From M3007 sp964539805 (GTDB lineage: Bacteria > Bacteroidota > Bacteroidia > Chitinophagales > Saprospiraceae): a stretch of DNA of 64,000 nt. Each line of letters opens with the position of its first letter. The first letter of the stretch is position 1. The stretch covers positions 1 to 64,000 of the forward strand of contig CAZIKN010000014.1 of the NCBI GenBank assembly GCA_964539805.1, written 5' to 3'. The notes beneath the pieces are model-generated. The model was not told the origin of the DNA and searched no databases. It worked only from the letters and a program-made list of their open reading frames with translations. Below, piece by piece: positions 57,462 through 64,000 of this stretch. The position numbers were made by a program, and so were the translations under genes.

Positions 57462-60400
57462 TTTTTAATCAAATCTTGCAAAATCTGCATCACTGCTGCG
57501 ATATTGATGGTTTTATCTGCACCCAATTGCGCTTGCAAATGAGCTTGCAAGGTATTTATTTCTGCTTGTTTTTTCTTAGGCAACCGCACTATTTTCTTTT
57601 GAATATCATCAAAACTGGCAATTTCCAATTGAAAAACGGATTCTTTCGCTTCGTTGATGTCCGCTTGACTGATGTTGGTCAAGTTGTCCAAATCGGTTAT
57701 GATCGTTTTAAATTTGTCATAGAGCAACAACTCATCCTCGTCGCGAAAGGCTTCGAGATTTTTGCCAACCAAAGACTGGGCCAGCGACCCTAACCAAGCA
57801 CGGCGATCATCCGATTCCGAGTACAGGCGTTGTACAAAGGCTTTTTGGCCCGGGAGCAGTAAATGTTTTTTTAATTTTTTAAACCTTTCTCTGAATAGGA
57901 GTTGATACTCCTCAAATGTAATATTTTCGTAAATTACTTCCAATTGGATAAATGTCTCATAGCGATTCAGCAAGTCATCAAAGCAGGTGCGTATTTCACG
58001 AATAGCATCCTGAAGATTTCTCGCATAGGTTTCCAAATGCTCTCGCTTGCTTTGCAGTTGTTTACTTGAGTACCCCAATGCAAGCGGGAAATCATCGAAA
58101 AATGTTTTTTCAGGATCAGTCGAAGTTGCTATGGCATTACGAATGGCCGAGGCTTCTTTGCTTAAGCGCTTTGTGTTTTTAGCATAATCCGGTAATTTTT
58201 TAAAGAATATCAGGAAGGGTTTTATTGTTTCAATAAAGGTTTGTTGGGTTGGTTGATCTGTCTCTTGTTGATGCAAAAAAAGGCGATAACTATTGAAAAT
58301 ATCTAATCTTATACCTTCCAGATCAAAGGCTTTTACCTCATAATCTTGCGGGTATTTGGTTACCAGTTCCAATATCTCATCGTTAAGATTGGCTATAAAA
58401 ACCCCTTTGTTAAAAAGTGCAAAATCATTTCGTTTAATAAATAGAAAGGTTGGGAGCCAAAACTCGATCAAACCCTGCTTGATTTTAAAAGGTCTTTTAG
58501 AGAGAATCTCAGCGAATTCTGATACCCGACGGCGACTTTTACGTGCACTGTCCAAAAACGCATTAGATACCTGCCAAAGTGACGAAAAAGTTGAATTGCT
58601 TGCAACTTCTATTGCTTGTGAGGGCTTTTGAGTATCCGGCCAAAGGCTATTTTCGCGCAATAGCGTAATGAATATGGTTTTTTCTGGCGGAAACCTTTCC
58701 TTTTCAAAGCCCATATTTTCCAAACCCCAATTTGCAGATAGTGCCTTTAGGTAATTGCGTTTAGCCGTATATATTGGAGCAGGTAGTTTGTGCCTATTGA
58801 CCAATTCATTTTTATAATGCGGAGCTTTAGCATACACGTGTTCGCAAATACGGCTCAGCTCGGTATTAAAAGCACGTTTGTTATCAATTTGAATTTGTTG
58901 ACCTCTGTACACCCAACAGATGTCATTAGTACTGTTGCTATATAAGTTGTTGAGAATGTAATGGTTGAGTAGCGATTGTTGATGAGCTAATATACCTTCA
59001 AATTCTTTGAGTGCTACTTTGTCCCGTTGATTGATATCACGGAGTGCTTTTTTAGTACGCTCTATCTCAAAAAGCAGTTCTTTTATTGCTTTTGAATTAA
59101 GATAAAATCCATACAGGACTGCCTCATGTTGCGCAGATGATACCTTAACAATATCCTTTATGTTTAATTTATCATTAAACACTAAATTGATAAAACCGTC
59201 TATTTCGCCTTGTGGCAACATTTTTTCTAACGGGTAATTGGATATTTTGAACTCAAACAAACGCGGAGTTCCTGTTTTATAATAGTGCGACTTAGCGAAA
59301 ATGGGTTCAAGCGAATAATTTTTTTCTACTAAAGTGGCAATATCAGTTATTTCCACCTGTTTACCCGCTGCTTCGAGTGTAGAATAAATATCAATGTCAG
59401 TGCCTTCAAATAAGATAAAACGCTTATTATGTCGCTGAAATAATAAAATTTGAGCCTCCTCCAATGCTTCAATGATGTTTTCAGCACTTTCGATACCTAA
59501 AGAAACTTTCGCATATTTCGTCCAAAACACTTTATCTAAAATGCTACCATGTTTGGCAAAAAGTTGAAGCAATCCAATTGACTTTACGACTTTCTTCGCC
59601 TCCAATATGTCTCTATCCCATTGATTTTCAATTTTATCCAAAGCATTTTTAATACTTGACCAAATTGCGCGATCAGGGTTAGCCTGGCTGATTAGATAAG
59701 AATAAAAATTGAAAATTAGGTAATCATACACATTGCTTAGGTTGTAAAAAGGATTGCTGCGTTTTTGATAGCCTCGTAGCCCTGTATAATCAGGGTTTTC
59801 TAAAAAAGAAAACAGTGAGCGTTCGTTTTGCCCATACCGTTGTAAGGCAGATGTAATAACGTTGGCAGAAAACAAATCTAGGGGGAAAATCTTTAATCCC
59901 AAGTTAACTGGAGTATCGGATGAAAAAACAAAGGCTTTTGAATCATGATGTAGTTGAATCATGTTCTCTACCATTTGCTTGTCCGGCTTTCCTAAATCTA
60001 ACTGTTCCATTCGTTCTGCAGCAAGATACAAAAGTTGCTCTACTGATTCGTTAAATGCTATTTCGAGGAGGCGTCCCTTTACTTTTCGCCATTCCTCGCG
60101 TTGCATTGAACTTAAATGGTATGAATATGCTTCAAAATTTTGATGTATTGTTGTAATTAATATAATGTTATGGTCAGGGTTGTTACAAAATTCAGCCAAT
60201 TGTTGAATGAAATAGATTTCTTCCTCTGGATTGTTCTTGGCTGAGTATTCCAAAAACTTTCCGAATTCATCTATTGCAATGAATAGTGCCTTTTCTCCTT
60301 TGCCTAACTTATGATAACGTTGATAAATTTCTGCCAATATGGTTTGTGTTGTTGCATTCTCGTCAAGCCCAAATCGCTGCCTAAAATAAGCTCGTAACGA

Positions 60401-60679
60401 TTTGTACTCACCAACACATGGTATAAAATCAACCTTGAATGTTTTCTCAAAAGGAAATTGAAAATAATGTTTTTGGCCACGGGCACTTTGTTCAAATGCC
60501 CAAAGGAATGCGGACTTTCCGGTGCCAAACGATCCTATTAAATTAAAAGCCCTACCTCCTTGTTTTAGGCTGTCCCAAATAACCTGCGCTGCTTGCGTAG
60601 CATTTGGGGTTGGAATATAGGATAACTCCCTGTTTTGGTCCCTAATGATATGTATAGAAGGCGTATGTTTAGTTAACAT
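57458..60679 (-). CDS. sspC: SspC-like large P-loop ATPase
   Basis: 1073 residues. Walker A GSFGTGKS at residues 49-56 and Walker B ALFIAIDEFGKFLEY at about 131-145 define an AAA-like ATPase (the DEFGK form). LITTIHQNFEAYS could hold sensor 1. The rest is long, helical and charged (IRTCFDDLLNRYETFIQLEV ... RERFKKLKKHLLLPGQKAF), as in defence-linked ATPases. It has no signal or membrane segment. It overlaps sspB by 11 bases and sspD by 4. In Ssp systems this ATPase is required for modification; its exact action on DNA is not established from sequence. Confidence 0.8.
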   Translation of the reverse strand: MLTKHTPSIHIIRDQNRELSYIPTPNATQAAQVIWDSLKQGGRAFNLIGSFGTGKSAFLWAFEQSARGQKHYFQFPFEKTFKVDFIPCVGEYKSLRAYFRQRFGLDENATTQTILAEIYQRYHKLGKGEKALFIAIDEFGKFLEYSAKNNPEEEIYFIQQLAEFCNNPDHNIILITTIHQNFEAYSYHLSSMQREEWRKVKGRLLEIAFNESVEQLLYLAAERMEQLDLGKPDKQMVENMIQLHHDSKAFVFSSDTPVNLGLKIFPLDLFSANVITSALQRYGQNERSLFSFLENPDYTGLRGYQKRSNPFYNLSNVYDYLIFNFYSYLISQANPDRAIWSSIKNALDKIENQWDRDILEAKKVVKSIGLLQLFAKHGSILDKVFWTKYAKVSLGIESAENIIEALEEAQILLFQRHNKRFILFEGTDIDIYSTLEAAGKQVEITDIATLVEKNYSLEPIFAKSHYYKTGTPRLFEFKISNYPLEKMLPQGEIDGFINLVFNDKLNIKDIVKVSSAQHEAVLYGFYLNSKAIKELLFEIERTKKALRDINQRDKVALKEFEGILAHQQSLLNHYILNNLYSNSTNDICWVYRGQQIQIDNKRAFNTELSRICEHVYAKAPHYKNELVNRHKLPAPIYTAKRNYLKALSANWGLENMGFEKERFPPEKTIFITLLRENSLWPDTQKPSQAIEVASNSTFSSLWQVSNAFLDSARKSRRRVSEFAEILSKRPFKIKQGLIEFWLPTFLFIKRNDFALFNKGVFIANLNDEILELVTKYPQDYEVKAFDLEGIRLDIFNSYRLFLHQQETDQPTQQTFIETIKPFLIFFKKLPDYAKNTKRLSKEASAIRNAIATSTDPEKTFFDDFPLALGYSSKQLQSKREHLETYARNLQDAIREIRTCFDDLLNRYETFIQLEVIYENITFEEYQLLFRERFKKLKKHLLLPGQKAFVQRLYSESDDRRAWLGSLAQSLVGKNLEAFRDEDELLLYDKFKTIITDLDNLTNISQADINEAKESVFQLEIASFDDIQKKIVRLPKKKQAEINTLQAHLQAQLGADKTINIAAVMQILQDLIKK

Positions 60680-61532
60680 GATAATGATCTTTTAAAAAGA
60701 AGTAAGGATTAGGTTTGTTTTCCTTAAACTGAAGTTCTCGAACACCCGCATCATCTTTAAAAACGATTAAATCAGCGTATTTTACTGCAATAGACTCCAT
60801 TTTGGCATACATCCCAGCCTCATTAATGGCAAAAATAGAGCCTGGGCTATCCCAATCAGAAAGCAAAGTTTGAAAGTTAATTGAGATACCATAATGTTCA
60901 TTTTCTGCTATCGCATATAGCAGCACTTCATCGGGTAGGTTTTTTCTATCAGTTGGCTCCACAGTAAATGTAGATTTACCGACAGGTCTCACGAGGCGTA
61001 ATTCCGTCAAAATTCCGCTAATAATGTCTTCCTTATCTTTTGCGTCCGGGTCCCCTACATACATTTTAGAAAACACAACAAAATCAGATTCTACTGTATT
61101 TTGTTTATTAGCTGCATCCGAGAATGATGCATATTTGAATTTAATAAAATTCCAGAACTGTTCCTTGGTGAATTCCATTTTTTCTCTTCGAAATTCATTA
61201 AACAGAATATTATATAATGTAGCATAATTCTTTTTCACCAATTTGTAATGAAGTAGCCAAAGGCTTGCATCATCCTCGAGATAAGGGTCAAAACCATTAT
61301 CTGCAAACAAATAATGAGCAAATTCCGTCAATTCATCGTTTGTATCCAACACATTAAAGGCTCGCATCCAATAGCGTATGGCCCCAACCATATTTTTTCC
61401 CACACCAAGATGCACTACGGCATCATCAGCATTAAAAGATTTACCTGACACAACATAATCATATCCTTTTTTTAACCATAAGTGTCGGCACTGAAAGGTT
61501 TCATGGCCTGAAAATGTGGGACGGCTATCCAT
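60669..61532 (-). CDS. sspB: SspB-like DUF4007 protein
   Basis: 287 residues from ATG 61532, giving MDSRPTFSGHETFQCRHLWLKKGYD, the DUF4007 start; the frame before it is unrelated. Further landmarks are AVVHLGVGKNMVGAIRYWMRAF and DGFDPYLEDDASLWLLHYKLV. SspB of the single-strand phosphorothioation system is a DUF4007 protein with DNA-nicking activity that opens the strand for sulfur insertion; its fold includes winged-helix parts. It is the first gene of the six-gene operon, preceded by a -7 box at 61554-61561. Confidence 0.85.
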   Translation of the reverse strand: MDSRPTFSGHETFQCRHLWLKKGYDYVVSGKSFNADDAVVHLGVGKNMVGAIRYWMRAFNVLDTNDELTEFAHYLFADNGFDPYLEDDASLWLLHYKLVKKNYATLYNILFNEFRREKMEFTKEQFWNFIKFKYASFSDAANKQNTVESDFVVFSKMYVGDPDAKDKEDIISGILTELRLVRPVGKSTFTVEPTDRKNLPDEVLLYAIAENEHYGISINFQTLLSDWDSPGSIFAINEAGMYAKMESIAVKYADLIVFKDDAGVRELQFKENKPNPYFFLKDHYHVN

Positions 61533-61553
61533 AAAGTAAAATTTTTTGTTTTG

Positions 61554-61561
61554 CAAAGGTA
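61554..61561 (-). promoter_or_regulatory. -7 box of the defence operon
   Basis: TACCTTTG on the minus strand, 21 bases before the sspB start codon. The -33 side is AT-rich without an exact TTTG. Confidence 0.5.
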
Positions 61562-61643
61562 GTGCACTGTTTGTAGGTTTAATAACTTTTAAAATGTTTT
61601 GGTTGATATTTTTAATCAACCATAGAAAAGTAATTATCCGTTA

Positions 61644-61713
61644 CAATGATGCCAAAAACGCCCTCACCCCACTAAATCTCACCGTTTTGTCCTCAAAATG
61701 TGCCTAGGCGGGC
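61644..61713 (-). pseudogene. Copy of the HMG-CoA reductase 3' end (right island boundary)
   Basis: Bases 61649-61713 match 62173-62238 closely. Read on the minus strand they encode HFEDKTVRFSGVRAFLASL, against HFEGKTVSFSGVRAFLGGV at the end of the intact reductase. The first 30 bases (61644-61673) are the right-hand partner of the direct repeat at 52069-52098. Confidence 0.75.
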
Positions 61714-61739
61714 CCCACTTCTCAGGGCAATGGCTATTT

Positions 61740-61956
61740 GGGCGGTCTGCATGGCAGCGAGCCGTCTGTTCAGGTTATAGCACTCTATGGGATTGGCATT
61801 CCGATGGATGCTGTCCAATATTTTCACCATGCGCTGGTGACCATTTTGGGCCGCTGGTGTACTTTTGGTGCTTCCTTTATCTTGTGAATAGGCCAAAAAG
61901 GTGAATAAGGCCCATGCGCATCGCAAATGAACGCTGGCCGAACTTAAATTAAACAA
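61740..61956 (-). pseudogene. Truncated duplicate of the FG-GAP lipoprotein start
   Basis: 61748-61901 is homologous to 51782-51933 in the same orientation. The encoded SQDKGSTKSTPAAQNGHQRM and VKILDSIHRNANPIECYNLN correspond to residues 24-65 of the intact protein. The lipid-anchor Cys is Tyr here (LAYSQDKG), the signal sequence is different, and the frame runs into unrelated sequence after about 67 residues, so it is a dead fragment. Confidence 0.85.
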
Positions 61957-61964
61957 GCATACAG

Positions 61965-62196
61965 ATGGAGAACAAGTTGCAAAATATTGATATTGAGCCG
62001 CTTTTGGCGCAAATCAATGCATTGATTCTACAAAGCAGGGAGCTTGCAGGCCGAGTAGTAATGCAACGCTTACCTCATATTGCTTGAAGTCACCGACTCA
62101 GAGGGTGCGGAGCGCATCGTGGAGATCAACCTGTTGCAGATGCGGCTTGGACTAAAGTGCATCAAACGCCCCCCAAAAACGCCCTCACCCCACTAA
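61965..62196 (+). pseudogene. Frameshifted remnants of a small gene
   Basis: ATG 61965 opens 40 codons (MENKLQNIDIEPLLAQINAL then ILQSRELAGRVV) that stop at 62087. A protein-like continuation exists in another frame from about 62077 (ILLEVTDSEGAERIVEINLL then QMRLGLK), up to a stop at 62194. One indel near 62080 would join them. I recognise no family; the first part faintly recalls N-termini of PDDEXK/DUF1016-type proteins, which is weak. Confidence 0.35.
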
Positions 62197-63481
62197 AACT
62201 CACCGTTTTGCCTTCAAAGTGTGCCTGTGCGGCCAGGGCCTGTTCGGCTGAGGCTCCGAGGTGGTTGAGGATGTTGGTCAGGTGCATTTTCATGTGTCCC
62301 TGCTGGATGCCTGTGGTAATCAGGGAGCGCACGGCCGCAAAATTTTGGGCTAAGCCAACACAGGCAGTGATGCACATCAGTTCCTCAGCACTGGGGTGGC
62401 CAAGCAGTTCGAGGGATGCCTTGGCCAATGGATGGAGCGCCGTAAGGCCGCCTACGGTGCCAAGGGCAAGGGGAATTTCTAATTCAAAACGGAAAATATC
62501 ATTATCCAGGGTACAGCGGCTAAGGCTGCGGTATTGCCCGTCACGACAGGCGTAGGTGTGCCCACAGGCCTCTATGGCACGGAAATCATTGCCCGTAGCC
62601 AAAATAACGGCATCAATACCATTAAAAATACCTTTATTATGCGTAGTGGCGCGGTAAGGATCAATGGTGGCAATGCGCACGGCTAAGGCAAAGCGTTCGG
62701 CCAGGCTGCGGGCATCCATGCCTTGGCTGCGGGCCAGTTCCTCAAAAGAAGCAATTGGGGTTTCGCCCCAGGCGCGTACCAAGCAGTTGGGCGTGTAGTT
62801 GGACAGGATGGACATCACCACTTCCACATCGCGCTCCGAATCTTCAAGGGCCGGGTGCTCGGTCATAAAATGCTCCAGGGTGTCGGCAAAACGCTCCAGG
62901 ACCGAGTTGATAAAATTGGCCCCCATGCTGTCACAGGTATGAAAAGATGCGCGCAGCTGATAATAATCGGGCTCCAATGTCGTGAAATCATGCAGCGCTA
63001 TGTCCAAAATACCGCCGCCTCTTTTTTCCATATTGGCCGTCAGATCAGCGGAGGATTCCAAAAGCGTCTGTTTCAGGGTAGGGAAGATATGCTGCAAGCG
63101 TTCCGCGCCACCGAACCAGCGAAAATGCAGCTGACCCAATTTCACCGTGCCCAAAATTTCCGCATGAAATCCGCCGCGGTCCGCCCAAAACTTGGCGGCA
63201 CTGCTGGCTGCTGCTACTACGCTGCTTTCCTCAATCACCATAGGCACCGCGTAGGTTTTGCCGTTGATGACAAAATTGGGGGCTATACTGTAAGGCAGGA
63301 CATAATTGGCGATGGTATTTTCCGTAAATCCGTCAATGATGCGCTGGGTTTCGGGGTCAGGGTGCTGCCAGGCCGACAGGGTTTGGGCAAGTTCAGAAGG
63401 CTCAGGGGAGAAATGATCAGCCAGCCATTGTATTTTTTGGTGTTTGTCAAATTTAGAAAAACCTGAAACAGATTTAGACAT
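62162..63481 (-). CDS. mvaA: Hydroxymethylglutaryl-CoA reductase, class II type
   Basis: 439 residues, the class II length. Motifs: ENTIANYVLPYSIAPNFVING, EESSVVAAASSAAKFW (catalytic Glu), FHTCDSMGANFIN (DAMG-type site), and THNKGIFNGIDAVILATGND with the catalytic Lys and Asp, then GTVGGLTALHPLAKASLELLG and the flexible C-terminal domain. It reduces HMG-CoA to mevalonate for isoprenoid synthesis. Its 3' end is duplicated at the island borders (61644-61713 and 52069-52098), so this end appears to be the ancestral insertion target. Confidence 0.93.
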   Translation of the reverse strand: MSKSVSGFSKFDKHQKIQWLADHFSPEPSELAQTLSAWQHPDPETQRIIDGFTENTIANYVLPYSIAPNFVINGKTYAVPMVIEESSVVAAASSAAKFWADRGGFHAEILGTVKLGQLHFRWFGGAERLQHIFPTLKQTLLESSADLTANMEKRGGGILDIALHDFTTLEPDYYQLRASFHTCDSMGANFINSVLERFADTLEHFMTEHPALEDSERDVEVVMSILSNYTPNCLVRAWGETPIASFEELARSQGMDARSLAERFALAVRIATIDPYRATTHNKGIFNGIDAVILATGNDFRAIEACGHTYACRDGQYRSLSRCTLDNDIFRFELEIPLALGTVGGLTALHPLAKASLELLGHPSAEELMCITACVGLAQNFAAVRSLITTGIQQGHMKMHLTNILNHLGASAEQALAAQAHFEGKTVSFSGVRAFLGGV

Positions 63482-63552
63482 TGATAGGAAAAAGGTAAAG
63501 GGCTATGGAGTAAAATAGGATGCCTGGTATTTGCAAGATGATTTTCGGCCCA

Positions 63553-64000
63553 TTACTTACGACGCTTCAGGCCATCCAAAAACGCCAAGGTGTCGGGCAG
63601 ACCATTGAGCACACGCGTGTTTATGGGCAATTTGACGGGGTTGACAAACATTTGGGCACCCGTAAGCAGAAATTGGCTGCCGGGGGCAGATGATGAGGCA
63701 TAATCCACATAATTCTGCACACTTTGCCGCGCCAGCGGTTCTTGCAGTATAGTGAATATGTAGTTTGGCTTGAGGGACTGGCAGGCATCGCGCAGGTCGC
63801 CCAAACTGGTGTTGGTGCCAAGATAAATCACCTTGTGATGCCGCCTGCGAAGCAGATACTGCATAAACAGCAAGGTGAGCTCCTGAGAGTCGCCTTCTGG
63901 AGAATACAATAAAAAACTTTCCGACTCACGGGTGTATTGCAGCGGCTCCTGATCAATGGCTGTCATCAGTTTGCGCCGGATAAGCCCACTGATAAAGCGT
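63553..64000 (-). CDS. MerR-type regulator with B12-binding-like domain, C-terminal part
   Basis: The frame is open from 63553 to the right edge; the visible 148 residues are the end of the protein. ESFLLYSPEGDSQELTLLFM ... RRRHHKVIYLGTNTSLGDLRDA, PNYIFTILQEPLARQSVQNYV and FLLTGAQMF follow the Rossmann-like B12-binding fold used by CarH/LitR-type light regulators and their B12-free relatives. The lower-ligand histidine motif (ExHxLG-like) reads EGDSQEL here, so cobalamin binding is doubtful. The N-terminal MerR helix-turn-helix would be outside the window; the call rests on the C-terminal pattern. Confidence 0.65.
   Translation of the reverse strand, partial: RFISGLIRRKLMTAIDQEPLQYTRESESFLLYSPEGDSQELTLLFMQYLLRRRHHKVIYLGTNTSLGDLRDACQSLKPNYIFTILQEPLARQSVQNYVDYASSSAPGSQFLLTGAQMFVNPVKLPINTRVLNGLPDTLAFLDGLKRRK

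Noticed and set aside
52117..61532. Dnd (double-strand phosphorothioation) or BREX system
   Set aside because: DndB, DndD and DndE and the BREX proteins PglX, PglZ and BrxL are missing; DUF4007 plus ATPase plus PP-loop fits SspBCD.
52099..61643. Transposon or integrative element with its own recombinase
   Set aside because: No transposase, integrase, relaxase or tRNA target is encoded; only flanking duplications are seen.
1..64000. tRNA or rRNA genes
   Set aside because: No stretch with a cloverleaf-like arrangement plus T-arm consensus, and no rRNA-like sequence, was noticed on either strand; a dedicated tRNA scan would be decisive.

Overview
The window is a chromosomal segment of a free-living member of the Bacteroidota, most likely a Saprospiria-type gliding bacterium. 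Evidence: a type IX secretion (T9SS) lipoprotein of the PorW/SprE family, two secreted proteins with C-terminal T9SS sorting domains (M4 protease, choice-of-anchor B protein), a class II HMG-CoA reductase (mevalonate pathway), DUF3667 proteins, and many promoters of the Bacteroidota type (TTTG or TTG, about 20 bases, TAnnTTTG). The placement in Saprospiria is inference.

Layout. 1-5.3 kb: surface polysaccharide cluster (membrane glycosyltransferase cut by the left edge, stand-alone pseudo-receiver, priming sugar transferase with its own pseudo-receiver, two GT2 enzymes). 5.4-16 kb: housekeeping and stress genes (DinB-like, exonuclease III, DUF4350 protein, TSUP exporter, ABC-F ATPase, di-heme cytochrome c, PhzF, VOC protein, NADP oxidoreductase with divergent HxlR regulator, DUF3667). 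16-20 kb: DUF58 protein and a BlaR1-like M56 peptidase/BlaI-type repressor pair whose promoter carries three identical-architecture dyads. 20-32 kb: outer-membrane protein, PorW/SprE lipoprotein, RNase R, CtlX-type hydrolase, M4 protease with T9SS signal, MFS transporter. 32-49 kb: GH92 mannosidase, M48 lipoprotein protease, TrpR-like regulator, DUF4129, anchor-B protein, amidophosphoribosyltransferase, a RibF-glycosyltransferase fusion, Gfo/Idh/MocA oxidoreductase, SAM hydrolase, CPBP protease, superoxide dismutase, heme-binding protein. 49.7-52 kb: FG-GAP/UnbV lipoprotein ending in six histidines.

52.1-61.5 kb is an AT-rich accessory island read entirely on the minus strand as one overlapping operon of six genes. 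The first three are a DUF4007 protein, a large P-loop ATPase and a PAPS-reductase-like ATP pyrophosphatase, i.e. SspB, SspC and SspD of the single-strand DNA phosphorothioation defence system. They are followed by a double-GHKL histidine-kinase-like protein, a receiver-domain protein with a complete phosphorylation site and an unknown C-terminal domain, and a protein I do not recognise. No SspA desulfurase or SspE effector is seen. The island is bounded by imperfect 30-bp direct repeats related to the 3' end of the neighbouring HMG-CoA reductase gene, and on the right by a broken copy of the start of the FG-GAP gene that lies on the left, so its insertion left a readable scar.

62-64 kb: HMG-CoA reductase and the C-terminal part of a MerR-type regulator with a B12-binding-like domain cut by the right edge. 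Intergenic regions hold striking DNA structures: a perfect 70-bp palindrome, a 49-bp palindrome, a nested 162-bp inverted repeat, a 2 x 42-bp tandem array and dispersed 9-bp-period repeats. No tRNA, rRNA, CRISPR array, transposase or integrase was found.
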